From positions 1 to 64,000 of the forward strand of contig JAUYQZ010000039.1 of assembly GCA_030695415.1 (NCBI GenBank): a DNA stretch of 64,000 bases. Reading direction: 5' to 3'. Under the pieces are notes generated by a model, which saw only the letters and a program-made list of their open reading frames with translations, did no database searches and was not told the DNA's origin. The number at the start of each line of letters is the position of its first letter. The first letter of the stretch is position 1. Below are positions 20,841 through 31,936 of this stretch, in pieces. This DNA comes from Hylemonella sp. Lineage in GTDB: Bacteria; Pseudomonadota; Gammaproteobacteria; Burkholderiales; Burkholderiaceae_C. Both the position numbers and the translations under genes were made by a program.

Positions 20841-21769
20841 CGTGTACCTCGCGGAATGGCAAAGCCGGGTTCACCGGGGCCGGGCAGGCCCAGGGCGGGG
20901 CCGTAGATCAGGGCCTGGGGGTTGTCGTCCAGGGTGGCCGCTGTGCGTCCCAGCTGACGCACGGTGCGGCCGGCATCGTCCAGCGTGCGGTTGAGCCGCG
21001 GCAAGCTGGTCTGCTGCAGCGCCTGGCCGGAACTCGCCAACGCTCCCGCCCCCTGCTGCATTTGCTCCAAGGTGCCGCCGGGCTGCTGCAGGCGGCGGGC
21101 CACACCCGCATAGTCGTCCGCTGCGGCCCGCACGCGATCGGCGCTTGCGCTCACGCTCGCTGCGGCGGAGCGCATGGCGTCGAAGGACTGACCCGCCTGC
21201 TGGAGCGCAGGGGGCACCGCCGCCGCCGCCTCACCCAAGGCATCGATGCTCTTGCGCAGCGCCTGCTGGTTCTCGGGCGCCAGCAGCTGGTTGACGCGGC
21301 GCGCGGTCTCTTCGAGCTCCCCCAGCAGGCGCTCCCCCTGGCGCGACCACTGCTCCATGAAACCAGCTCGCATGGGGATGCGCGGCAACTCGCCCGCGGC
21401 GGCCTGCAGCGGCTCACGCGATTCGCCGCTGTCGTCGAGCTGCACGAAGGCGATGCCCGTGAGACCCTGGTAGCCCAGGGTCGCATAGGTGGAGCGCGTC
21501 ACGGGCGTGTCGGGCTCGACATCCATGAGCACCAGGACCTGGCCCGGTGTCCTAGGGTCGAGGTTGACCTCGGCCACCTTGCCCACCTTGACGCCGCGGT
21601 AGCGCACGGAGGCCTGCGGCAGCAGACCGGTGATGGTGCCGCGCGTGGCAATCTCGTAGCGTCGCAGGCCGCCCGTATCGCGGGTCAACCAGACCGCCAA
21701 TGCGATGAGCAGCGCCGCCACGCCGAGGACGAATACGCCGGCCGCGATCGCGTGAGCCTTGTTCTCCAT
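20837..21769 (-). CDS. MCE/MlaD family substrate-binding protein
   Basis: A 310-residue membrane-anchored protein. One N-terminal span (AAGVFVLGVAALLIALAVWL) is followed by a single MCE domain (residues about 40-115) with TRGTITGLLPQASVRYRGVK and VKVGKVAEVNLDP. The long C-terminal part is predicted helical, rich in Ala and Gln. MCE domains form hexameric rings that pass lipids across the periplasm. The ATG chosen has AGGA upstream; the longer ORF start is inside the ATPase gene. Confidence 0.92.
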   Translation of the reverse strand: MENKAHAIAAGVFVLGVAALLIALAVWLTRDTGGLRRYEIATRGTITGLLPQASVRYRGVKVGKVAEVNLDPRTPGQVLVLMDVEPDTPVTRSTYATLGYQGLTGIAFVQLDDSGESREPLQAAAGELPRIPMRAGFMEQWSRQGERLLGELEETARRVNQLLAPENQQALRKSIDALGEAAAAVPPALQQAGQSFDAMRSAAASVSASADRVRAAADDYAGVARRLQQPGGTLEQMQQGAGALASSGQALQQTSLPRLNRTLDDAGRTVRQLGRTAATLDDNPQALIYGPALGLPGPGEPGFAIPRGTR

Positions 21770-21779
21770 AGCTGTCCTT

Positions 21780-22571
21780 CTAACCTTTCTGGTCCGTGTC
21801 CGCCAACAGGGTTTGCGCGCGCCTTCCACGTTCGCCCTGGAAAAACTCGCGCACAAAGGGATGATCAAAGCGGGCCACTTCACGGGCCGGCGCCGTGACG
21901 ACCACCTTCTGATCGGCCAGCACCGCCACCCGCGTGCTCAGATCGAAGATGGTGTCCAGATCGTGCGTGACCATCACCACGGTCAGGCCCAGTTCGCGGT
22001 GCAGGGAGCGCAACAGACGGCACAAGGCGTCGGCGCTGTCGGGGTCGAGGCCGGCTGTGGGCTCGTCCAGCAGCAGCAGGGGCGGGTCCATGATGAGGGC
22101 CCGCGCCAGCGCCACGCGCTTGACCATGCCGCCGGAAAGATCAGCGGGCATCTTGAGCGCCTGCACAGGCTCCAGCCCCACCATCTGCAACTTCACGAGC
22201 GCGGCATCGCGCACCAGATCCGGCGGCAGGGTGCGCAGTTCGCTGAGTGGGAAAGCGATGTTTTCCAGCACGCTGAAGGCCAGGAAGAGTGCCCCGTGCT
22301 GGAACAGCATGCCGACGCGACTGCTCGCACCCGGCTCGCTCATGCGCGATGCCGGCTGGCCCAGCACGGTGACCCGGCCGCTGCTGGGTCGCGCCAGCCC
22401 CAGGATCTGGCGCAGCAACACGGTCTTGCCGCTACCCGACGCCCCGGCGATGGCCAGCACCTCGCCTTCCTCGATCCGCAGGTCGAGATTGCGATGCACG
22501 ACCGCCTCGCGCCCGGGCGCGCGAAACACCGTGCTCAGGTTCTCGATCTCGACGAGGACACGCCCGCTCAT
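21780..22571 (-). CDS. MlaF-like ABC transporter ATP-binding protein
   Basis: A 263-residue ATPase of an MCE-type lipid transporter. The Walker A motif is GASGSGKT, the signature motif is LSGGM and the Walker B with the catalytic Glu is LLLLDEPTAGLD; the H-loop is in VMVTHDL. The glycine-methionine signature LSGGM is typical of MlaF proteins. It lies between the permease and MCE genes and is preceded by the mini-ORF repeat at 22573-22656. Confidence 0.94.
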   Translation of the reverse strand: MSGRVLVEIENLSTVFRAPGREAVVHRNLDLRIEEGEVLAIAGASGSGKTVLLRQILGLARPSSGRVTVLGQPASRMSEPGASSRVGMLFQHGALFLAFSVLENIAFPLSELRTLPPDLVRDAALVKLQMVGLEPVQALKMPADLSGGMVKRVALARALIMDPPLLLLDEPTAGLDPDSADALCRLLRSLHRELGLTVVMVTHDLDTIFDLSTRVAVLADQKVVVTAPAREVARFDHPFVREFFQGERGRRAQTLLADTDQKG

Positions 22572-22572
22572 A

Positions 22573-22656
22573 TCAAGACCCCCACGCTCGGCATGGCATG
22601 CCGTCGCTGCCCCCAGCGGGAGCCCTCGCGCCTTCGGGCGGCCGTGCGGCGCTCAT
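22573..22656 (-). repeat. Junction repeat with 27-codon mini-ORF (MSxxRPPEGAR type)
   Basis: The gap between the permease stop and the ATPase start is an uninterrupted 27-codon ORF, MSAARPPEGARAPAGGSDG..., that begins in the permease stop (ATGA) and ends one base before the ATPase ATG. Its first 26 bases match the hpaR-hpaG1 junction at 60484, with two differences. The sequence has hairpin-forming GCCCGAAGGC segments. It looks like a dispersed GC-rich intergenic repeat, possibly translated and coupling the flanking genes; an encoded peptide function is not supported. Confidence 0.6.
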
Positions 22657-23765
22657 ATGCCCACGTTCCTGAAAAGCACGGCGAACAGCGCGTCCACCAG
22701 GATCACCATGGTGATGGATACGACCACCGACGCCGTCGTGCCCTGCCCCAGGCTCTCGGTGTCGGGCTTGATGCGCAGGCCGAAATGGCAGCCCACGAGG
22801 GCGATCATGAGCCCGAACACGGCCGATTTGGAGGCGGCCAGCGTGAGGTTGGACGCCATCACCGCGTCGGGCAAGGCCGTGATGAAGTAGCTGGGCGATA
22901 CGTCCAGGGTCACGTCCGCCGCCAGCATGCCGCCCAGCAGGGCCGCCACCGTGGTCCAGACCGCCAACAGGGGCATCGCCAGCGTCATGGCCAGCACGCG
23001 CGGAAGCACCAGGCGAAAGCTGCGTGCAATCCCCATGACGCGCATGGCGTCGATTTCCTCGGTCACGCGCATGACGCCCAGCTGCGCCGTGATGGTGGAA
23101 CCCGAGCGCCCGGCGATCAGGATGGCCGCCAGCACGGGCCCCAGTTCGCGGATCACGGAGATGCCCATGATGTTGACGATGAACGGGTCGGCACCGAAAA
23201 GGCGCAACTGCTGCGCCATCAGGTAGGCGAGCACCACGCCGATCAGGAAGCCCACCAGCGCGGTGATCGGCAGCGCCGTCGCGCCGAAGTGGTACAGATG
23301 CCCGGAAAAATCGCGCCAAGGACCCTGGCTGGGCTTGCGCACCAGACGCCCGACGTCCAGCGCCAATTGACCCACCAGCCGCAGCATGCCCATCAGATGC
23401 GCCAGCAAGCGCAGCACCTGCCCCCCAAGCGTCCACCATGCATGGGCCAGGCCATGTCGTTCGCGTGGCGGCACGGGCACCGTGTAACGCGCCACGCGCT
23501 CCAGCACCGCGCGCTGGGCCGGCAGCGCCTCCAGCCCCGGCGGCCAGCGGCGGCCCCAGCTATTCCATAGCAGCTGGGCGCCCACGTGGTCAAACCGTGT
23601 GATCTGCCGCAGGTCCCAGGCCGGAAGTGGCTGTCGCAGGTCGCGCTGCAGCGCAGCCCAGGCCAGGGGATCAGCCAACTGCCCCGCCGTCCACTGCCCC
23701 TGCAAGACAAGGGCCTGTCCGCCCTGGGAGGACGGCCGGCTGATGCGGGGTGAGGTGTCGGCCAT
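22653..23765 (-). CDS. MlaE family permease with N-terminal STAS-like domain
   Basis: A 370-residue protein. The first ~110 residues (LQGQWTAGQLADPLAWAALQ, ITRFDHVGAQLLW) resemble a STAS domain, which in other systems is a separate MlaB protein. The rest is an MlaE permease with GVVLAYLMAQQLRLFGADPF, VIRELGPVLAAILIAGRSGS and RVTEEIDAMRVMG. It is first in the operon permease, ATPase, MCE, lipoprotein. No MlaC-type soluble carrier is encoded, so this is an MCE system of the fused-STAS kind and not the standard mlaFEDCB operon. Confidence 0.92.
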   Translation of the reverse strand: MADTSPRISRPSSQGGQALVLQGQWTAGQLADPLAWAALQRDLRQPLPAWDLRQITRFDHVGAQLLWNSWGRRWPPGLEALPAQRAVLERVARYTVPVPPRERHGLAHAWWTLGGQVLRLLAHLMGMLRLVGQLALDVGRLVRKPSQGPWRDFSGHLYHFGATALPITALVGFLIGVVLAYLMAQQLRLFGADPFIVNIMGISVIRELGPVLAAILIAGRSGSTITAQLGVMRVTEEIDAMRVMGIARSFRLVLPRVLAMTLAMPLLAVWTTVAALLGGMLAADVTLDVSPSYFITALPDAVMASNLTLAASKSAVFGLMIALVGCHFGLRIKPDTESLGQGTTASVVVSITMVILVDALFAVLFRNVGI

Positions 23766-23863
23766 GGACAGCAGGTTTGGGTCTTATGTGGCTGGCTCCC
23801 GATGGTACGCCCGATTTCACCGCCACAATACGAGGCCATGGCATCGACGCCACAGGAGACCCC

Positions 23864-24646
<783 letters not shown>

Positions 24647-24751
24647 GCCGGGGCGCCAGGCGCGACCGGGCCTGCATTTGATGCATATCAAGAAGTGCCC
24701 GGGCACCGGGCGTAGCATGCGCTGACCATTCCAACACTGGAGGAGACCGCC

Positions 24752-26269
24752 ATGGCATCGAATGAAGCTGTTTCAGCGAGCCGGGCCCCGGCCCGCGAAT
24801 CGGTCAACGTGGCGGGCCTGCTGGCCGCTCTGGCCGGCCTGATCGTCGTCATGCTCCTGCCCCAACCCGTCGGCTTGCCGGTGGCCGGCCAGATCATGCT
24901 GGGACTGCTGCTGTTCTCCGTCATCCTGTGGGTGACCGAAGCGGTGGACTACGCCATCAGCGCCGCGCTCATCACCGCCCTCATGGCCTTCCTGCTCGGC
25001 ATGGCGCCCAACGCCGCCAAGCCGGAAGCCGTGCTGGGCACCGGGCCGGCGTTGACGCTGGCCATGGGCGGCTTTGCCAACACGGCGCTGGCCCTCGTCG
25101 CCGCGGCCTGCTTCCTCTCGGCGGCCATGACCATCACCGGGCTGGACAAGCGCATCGCCCTCTTCATCCTGTCCAAGGTCGGCGCGCGGACCAACCGCGT
25201 GCTGATCGGCGCCATCCTGGTGGGCATCGTGCTGTCCTTCCTGGTGCCCTCCACCACGGCGCGCGTGGCCTGCCTGGTACCCATCATCATGGGCATCATC
25301 CTGGCCTTCGGCGTGGACCAGCGCTCGCGTTTCGCCGGCATGCTGATGATCGCCACCGCGCAATCCGCCTCGATCTGGAACGTGGGCGTGAAGACCGCGG
25401 CCGCGCAAAACATGGTGGCCATCGGCTTCATCGAGAAAGCCTACGGCCAGACCATCACCTGGAGCGACTGGCTGATTGCCGCCGCGCCCTGGTCCATCCT
25501 GATGTCCATCGCGCTGTATTTCGTGATGATCAAGATGATGCCGCCCGAGACCAAGGAAATCGCCGGCGGCAAGGAGACCATCCAGCTGGCGCTGCACGCC
25601 CTGGGCCCCATGAGCTGGGCCGAGAAGCGCCTGCTGATCATCACGCTCACCCTGCTGGGCTTCTGGGCCACGGAGAAGGTGCTGCACCCCTTCGACACAG
25701 CCTCCACCACCATCGCCGCGATTGCGCTGATGTTCACGCCCGGCGTCGGTGTGATGGGCTGGAAGCAGGCGCAGTCACGCATTCCGTGGGGCACCATCGT
25801 GCTGTTCGGCACCGGCATCAGCCTGGGCACGGCCTTGCTGCAGACCAAGGCCGCCGCCTGGCTGGCCAACATCATCGTCGCCAACCTCGGTCTGGCCGGC
25901 GCCTCGGCCTTCATGATCCTGGCCCTGCTCTCGCTCTTCCTGATCGTGGTGCACCTGGGTTTTGCCAGCGCCACGGCACTCGCCTCGGCCATGATACCCA
26001 TCATGATCAGCGTGCTGCAGCAGATCGCCGGCGGCCCCGATGCCGCGCCCATGAACCTGGTGGGCATGACCATGCTGCTGCAATTCGTGGTGAGCTTCGG
26101 TTTCATCCTGCCGGTCAACGCGCCGCAGAACATGGTGGCCTACGGCACCGACACCTTCGCCGTGCGCGACTTCGTGCGCACGGGTCTCGTGCTGACGGGG
26201 ATCGGCTTTGCGCTGGTCTTGCTGCTGGGGGCGACCTACTGGCAGTGGATGGGTTACCTGACGAAATAG
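24752..26269 (+). CDS. SLC13/DASS family anion permease
   Basis: A 505-residue membrane protein with about twelve spans of the divalent anion:sodium symporter/ArsB-like superfamily. Recognisable segments are LWVTEAVDYAISAALITALM, MTITGLDKRIALFILSKVG, VPSTTARVACLVPIIMG and FILPVNAPQNMVAYGTDTF, the two helical hairpins with the substrate and sodium sites. A good GGAGGAG precedes the ATG. The substrate (dicarboxylate, sulfate or other) cannot be deduced. Confidence 0.88.
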   Translation: MASNEAVSASRAPARESVNVAGLLAALAGLIVVMLLPQPVGLPVAGQIMLGLLLFSVILWVTEAVDYAISAALITALMAFLLGMAPNAAKPEAVLGTGPALTLAMGGFANTALALVAAACFLSAAMTITGLDKRIALFILSKVGARTNRVLIGAILVGIVLSFLVPSTTARVACLVPIIMGIILAFGVDQRSRFAGMLMIATAQSASIWNVGVKTAAAQNMVAIGFIEKAYGQTITWSDWLIAAAPWSILMSIALYFVMIKMMPPETKEIAGGKETIQLALHALGPMSWAEKRLLIITLTLLGFWATEKVLHPFDTASTTIAAIALMFTPGVGVMGWKQAQSRIPWGTIVLFGTGISLGTALLQTKAAAWLANIIVANLGLAGASAFMILALLSLFLIVVHLGFASATALASAMIPIMISVLQQIAGGPDAAPMNLVGMTMLLQFVVSFGFILPVNAPQNMVAYGTDTFAVRDFVRTGLVLTGIGFALVLLLGATYWQWMGYLTK

Positions 26270-26301
26270 CCTGCACCAGCCGCTCTGGCACACCTTCTCA
26301 T

Positions 26302-26340
26302 TTCCTGCAGATTGAAGAGCGTTGCTTGAAACTGCAGGAA
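26302..26340. promoter_or_regulatory. Inverted repeat after the DASS permease
   Basis: A perfect 9-base inverted repeat, TTCCTGCAG with CTGCAGGAA and a 21-base loop, in the 193-base gap between the permease and the lipoprotein gene. No T-run follows it, so it is not a classical terminator. It could be a binding site or an RNA hairpin. Confidence 0.35.
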
Positions 26341-26462
26341 CGTTCTGATCTGCTGATTTAATCGGTGACGCTGGCCTAGGTGACGGCCTCAGCTGCTGAT
26401 TGCACGCTACGCCGAGACCGGCAGATGGGAGGCTTGATCGGGGGCGTTTTTGGGAGGAAGAG

Positions 26463-27122
26463 ATGATGCAGCAGAAAATCGTCAATCCATGGGCAAGCTG
26501 GGCGGTACTCGTGCTTTCCTTCGGATTGCTGGTAGGCTGTTCTCGCACGGCAACCTGGGAGGAAGAGGTTCCGCTGAACACCGGCGAAACTATCTGGATC
26601 AAGCGAAGCATGCCGTGGGTCTACAAGGGCGGCTTTGGAAACCCGTTTGCCATGTCGATGCTGCCCACACGCGAGCAGACCATTCGCTTTATGTACTCCG
26701 GTTCAGAGTACAGCTATACGGGTAGAGCGAACATTCACTGGATCGCAATATCGCCTGAAACAAAACGACCCGTCCTGGTTGCCCCTGCTGTCGACTTCGG
26801 GTGGTACACAGATAACACCTATTTCTGCGTCATTCCCTATTACGTGCAACTTGTGCCTGATGCAACCGGATTGCATTGGACATGGCCTGAAAAAATTGAA
26901 CCTTGGCTATACGAGCTTCCGGCGAACGTGATGGGCAATGCCCCACGCTTGGAAGAGCAGCGTAAGGAGCGGTATACGGCCAACGATAGAGATCAGCGGG
27001 ACCAGACCAGTCGACGGGAGTCGTCGCATCGGAGCCGGGTTGACCCCTTGTACAAGGCGAGCACTTGCATTAGTAACTACAAACCGAGCGTCAATCCTAA
27101 TCTGGACGGAGATAAGAAATGA
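26463..27122 (+). CDS. Putative lipoprotein of unknown function
   Basis: A 219-residue protein I do not recognise. A signal peptide ends in LLVGC, a lipobox, so the mature protein would be lipidated at about residue 25. The mature part is rich in Trp and Tyr (SMPWVYKGGFGNPF, FGWYTDNTYFCVIPYY) and ends with a charged low-complexity tail (RDQRDQTSRRESSHR). A GGAGG lies five bases before the ATG. The base composition is clearly less GC-rich than its neighbours, which hints at later acquisition. Confidence 0.75.
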   Translation: MMQQKIVNPWASWAVLVLSFGLLVGCSRTATWEEEVPLNTGETIWIKRSMPWVYKGGFGNPFAMSMLPTREQTIRFMYSGSEYSYTGRANIHWIAISPETKRPVLVAPAVDFGWYTDNTYFCVIPYYVQLVPDATGLHWTWPEKIEPWLYELPANVMGNAPRLEEQRKERYTANDRDQRDQTSRRESSHRSRVDPLYKASTCISNYKPSVNPNLDGDKK

Positions 27123-27187
27123 TCGCTGGAGAAGTCGTGCTGTATTGGCGTTTCGTGTCTAGGACATGGATATTTCGATCTTGAAAT

Positions 27188-28087
27188 TCACCTCCACACC
27201 TGTCCCAACGCCTCCCACGCACTCGCCACAACCGGCTCCCCGCGCCGCGTGCGCAGACTGACGAAGCACAGCTGACACTCCAGGCTCACCCGGTCCGCCA
27301 CCACCAGGCCACGCGCCTGCGCTTCCGTGATGGCGATCGATTCGCGCACCAGGCTCAGGCCCACACCTGAGCGCACCAGATCCACCATCGACGCCTCCTG
27401 GTCCACCAGCGCCACCTGACGCGGGTTCACGCCCAAGGGGCCGAAGACGCCGGCCAGCAGGCGGTGGTGCGCCGAGGCTGGGGGCGTGGCGATCCAGGGC
27501 AGCGCGGCCAGGGCCTTCCAGTCGCGGCCCAGCACCTGTTCGCCCCAGCCGGCGGGCGCGAGCACGCGGTAGGTGAAGCGCGAGAGCTCGCGCAGCTCAT
27601 AGGCCGCGTCCTCGCCCATCTCACCGGGCAGGCCGAGGTAAAAGCCCACGTCAAGCTCGCCGCGGCCGATCTGGGCCAGCACCTCGCCGCTCATGCCCTG
27701 GCGCAATTCGGTCTCGATCTGCGGCGCGGTCTCCACCAGCTCCTTGAGGAAGGCGCCCAGGCGGATGAACTCGGGGTCGAGGATGGTGCCGATGCGCAGG
27801 CGTCCGCGCACCGTGCTTTGCAGACGCAAGGCCGCCTGGCCAAAGTCAGCCAGGGCGGCCAGGGCTTTCTCGGCCTGCGGCAGCAGGGCCGCGCCATCGG
27901 GCGTGAGCGCCAGGCCGTGCGGGGTGCGGGTGAAGAGCGTCAGACCCGTGGCCTCGGCCAGGGCCTTGAGCTGCAGACTGACGGCGGGCTGGCTCAGGTG
28001 CAGCCGGGTCGCGGCGCGCGAGACATTGCCTTCCCGCGCCACGGCCACGAAGGCACGCAGGGTCTGGGGCTCGGGTAGCGCGCTCAT
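27188..28087 (-). CDS. LysR family transcriptional regulator
   Basis: A 299-residue LTTR. The N-terminal winged helix-turn-helix is in LRAFVAVAREGNVSRAATRLHLSQPAVSLQLK; the C-terminal part is the two-lobe effector domain. I use the ATG at 28087: the longer ORF starts at a TTG that would lie inside an inverted repeat likely to be the operator. It is divergent from the mmsA-type dehydrogenase gene, the usual target of a LysR regulator in that position. Confidence 0.9.
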   Translation of the reverse strand: MSALPEPQTLRAFVAVAREGNVSRAATRLHLSQPAVSLQLKALAEATGLTLFTRTPHGLALTPDGAALLPQAEKALAALADFGQAALRLQSTVRGRLRIGTILDPEFIRLGAFLKELVETAPQIETELRQGMSGEVLAQIGRGELDVGFYLGLPGEMGEDAAYELRELSRFTYRVLAPAGWGEQVLGRDWKALAALPWIATPPASAHHRLLAGVFGPLGVNPRQVALVDQEASMVDLVRSGVGLSLVRESIAITEAQARGLVVADRVSLECQLCFVSLRTRRGEPVVASAWEALGQVWR

Positions 28088-28112
28088 ATTTGCATAATTT
28101 ATATCACTCTTC

Positions 28113-28143
28113 AAAGCAAATCATTGGAAAAATGCTTTGCTTT
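28113..28143. promoter_or_regulatory. Candidate LysR operator between the LysR gene and mmsA
   Basis: A perfect 8-base inverted repeat, AAAGCAAA with TTTGCTTT, spaced by 15 bases in an AT-rich divergent promoter region. LTTR sites are typically T-N11-A dyads in such positions. The exact recognition site is not established. Confidence 0.5.
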
Positions 28144-28178
28144 GCATGACACTTAGGCGTTATTTCGGAGACACCACC

Positions 28179-29690
<1,512 letters not shown>

Positions 29691-29695
29691 GTCGC

Positions 29696-30202
29696 ATGAC
29701 CGAGGCTGAGCGCCTTGCCTGGATAGATCGGCTAGAGCTTGAGGTGTTTGGACAAAAACGCCCTGAGTTGGCCGACTATCAGGACCGCTACGAAAAGAGT
29801 CACTCTTTAGCGGCAATGTGGGTCTGGGGAGGCTTGCCCCTGGCGGGCTTTGTCGGGATTGCCGCTCAGAGCTTTCCTTTATTTCTGCTTCTTTTTTGCG
29901 CTCTTTACATTGGCGGCGCGGTGTTGGCGTTCTCTCTTTCTGCAAGATCCCCCGAATGGCGATGGTATTTCTCGGGGCATGCAACCCTGATGAATCTCAG
30001 CGCCATTCCCCCGCTTGCAACCTGGAAAGCCCTTCAATCAGCTGCAACTAGCAGTAACGATCCGTCCATACGGAATCTTGGCGCACGGACGTGGACCAAT
30101 TACCAGACTGCGCTCACAGCGCTAGGACGCCCGATTCCTGATAGTGCTGAGCTTAAGAAAGGGTTTGCCGATCTTTTCAAGTGGCTCCCCTACGGAATCT
30201 AA
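29696..30202 (+). CDS. Hypothetical membrane protein
   Basis: A 168-residue protein I do not recognise. It has a charged N-terminal region (about 1-35), two adjacent hydrophobic segments (GGLPLAGFVGIAAQSFPLFL and LFCALYIGGAVLAFSLS) and a soluble C-terminal part with WRWYFSGHATLMNLSAIPP. It starts five bases after mmsA and ends 17 bases before the GMC oxidoreductase. Its composition is less GC-rich than both neighbours, so it may be a later insertion in the operon. Confidence 0.65.
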   Translation: MTEAERLAWIDRLELEVFGQKRPELADYQDRYEKSHSLAAMWVWGGLPLAGFVGIAAQSFPLFLLLFCALYIGGAVLAFSLSARSPEWRWYFSGHATLMNLSAIPPLATWKALQSAATSSNDPSIRNLGARTWTNYQTALTALGRPIPDSAELKKGFADLFKWLPYGI

Positions 30203-30219
30203 ATGCAACGAGATTCGAA

Positions 30220-31926
30220 ATGAGCGATACCACTTTCGACTACATCATCATCGGTGCCGGCACCGCCGGCTGTCTGCTGGCCAACCGGCTCAGCATGGAC
30301 GCGAGCAAACGCGTGCTGCTTATCGAAGCCGGCCGCAAGGACGATTACCACTGGATCCACATTCCGGTGGGCTATCTCTATTGCATCGGCAACCCGCGCA
30401 CCGACTGGCTGTACAACACCGAGCCGGCCGCCGGACTCAACGGCCGCACCCTTCGCTACCCGCGCGGCAAGACCTTGGGTGGCTGCTCCAGCATCAACGG
30501 CATGATTTACATGCGCGGCCAGTCGCGCGACTACGAGCAGTGGGCACAGCTGAGCGGCGACGAGGGCTGGCGCTGGGAACAGGTGCTGCCCTACTTCAAG
30601 CACCACGAGGACTATTACAAGGGCGCCGACGCCCTGCACGGCAGCAAGGGCGTGCCGACCGAGCTGCTCGACACCTCGAAGCAGCCGGCCGACCTCTACC
30701 GCAAGCTGATGCGCCACCACCAGACGGGGGGCGAATGGCGCATCGAGAAACAGCGCCTGCGCTGGGACGTGCTGGACGCTTTTGCCCAGGCGGCGGTGCA
30801 GGCCGGTATTCCCGCCAGCGAGGATTTCAACCGCGGCAACAACGAAGGCGTGGGCTACTTCGAGGTCAACCAGAAGAGCGGCTGGCGCTGGAACACGGCG
30901 AAGGCATTCTTGCGCCCCACCTGCTACGGCCGCCCCAATTTCGAGCTCTGGACCTCAGCCCAGGTGGCGAAGCTGCTCGTTGAGACCACGCCCGACGGCA
31001 GCAAGCAATGCACGGGCGTGCAGGTCTGGAATGGCCAGGAGATGATCACCGCCTCGGCGACGGGCGAGGTCATACTGACGGCGGGCAGCATCGGCTCGGC
31101 CCAGATCCTGCAACTCTCGGGCATCGGTCCGGGCAACTTGCTGCACCAGCATGAGGTGCCCGTGGTGCACGAGCTGCCCGGCGTCGGTGCCAATCTGCAG
31201 GATCACCTTCAGATCCGCTCGGTCTACAAGGTGCAGGGGGTCAAGACGCTCAACACCATGGCCAATTCGCTCTGGGGCAAGGCCATGATCGGGCTGGAGT
31301 ACGCGCTCAGGCGCAGCGGCCCGATGAGCATGGCGCCCAGCCAGCTCGGTGCCTTCACCAAGAGCGACCCGGCGCAGCCCTGGCCGAATATCGAATACCA
31401 CGTGCAGCCACTCTCGCTGGATGCGTTTGGCGAGCCGCTGCACGGCTTCAACGCCTTCACGGCCAGCGTCTGCAACCTGAACCCGACCAGTCGCGGCACA
31501 GTGCAGATCAAGAGTGCGCGTTTCGAGGATGCGCCGGCGATCGCGCCCAACTACCTGAGCACGGAGCAGGACCGCAAGGTGGCGGCCGATTCGCTGCGCG
31601 TAACTCGCCGCATCGTGGCGCAGCCGGCGCTGGCCAAATACCAGCCCGAGGAATGGAAACCGGGTGTGCAGTACCAGAGCGACGAGGACCTGGCGCGCCT
31701 GGCCGGCGACATTGCCACCACCATCTTCCACCCGGTGGGCACCACCCGCATGGGGCGCGCCGACGACCCGATGGCGGTGGTGGACTCGCAGTTGCGCGTG
31801 CGCGGCATTCGCGGTTTGCGCGTGGCGGATGCGGGCGTGATGCCAACCATCACCAGCGGCAACACCAACTCACCGACGCTGATGATTGCCGAGCGCGCGG
31901 CACACCTGATCCTGGCGGAGCGCTGA
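30220..31926 (+). CDS. GMC family FAD-dependent oxidoreductase
   Basis: A 568-residue flavoprotein like choline and alcohol dehydrogenases. The FAD dinucleotide motif is GAGTAGCLLANRLS (about residue 10), the GMC signatures are PRGKTLGGCSSINGMIYMRG and GSIGSAQILQLSGIGP, and the C-terminal catalytic region has HPVGTTRMG and GNTNSPTLMIAERAA. The start used (MSDTTFDYIIIGAG) opens the FAD motif normally. The substrate alcohol is unknown. It lies downstream of mmsA, perhaps in one transcript. Confidence 0.93.
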   Translation: MSDTTFDYIIIGAGTAGCLLANRLSMDASKRVLLIEAGRKDDYHWIHIPVGYLYCIGNPRTDWLYNTEPAAGLNGRTLRYPRGKTLGGCSSINGMIYMRGQSRDYEQWAQLSGDEGWRWEQVLPYFKHHEDYYKGADALHGSKGVPTELLDTSKQPADLYRKLMRHHQTGGEWRIEKQRLRWDVLDAFAQAAVQAGIPASEDFNRGNNEGVGYFEVNQKSGWRWNTAKAFLRPTCYGRPNFELWTSAQVAKLLVETTPDGSKQCTGVQVWNGQEMITASATGEVILTAGSIGSAQILQLSGIGPGNLLHQHEVPVVHELPGVGANLQDHLQIRSVYKVQGVKTLNTMANSLWGKAMIGLEYALRRSGPMSMAPSQLGAFTKSDPAQPWPNIEYHVQPLSLDAFGEPLHGFNAFTASVCNLNPTSRGTVQIKSARFEDAPAIAPNYLSTEQDRKVAADSLRVTRRIVAQPALAKYQPEEWKPGVQYQSDEDLARLAGDIATTIFHPVGTTRMGRADDPMAVVDSQLRVRGIRGLRVADAGVMPTITSGNTNSPTLMIAERAAHLILAER

Positions 31927-31936
31927 ACGTCCGCGC

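Noticed and set aside
27119-27184. 21-codon ORF overlapping the lipoprotein stop (MIAGEVVLYWRF...)
   Set aside because: ATGA overlap is suggestive, but there is no family, no second copy in the window and it runs into the 3' end of the convergent LysR gene.
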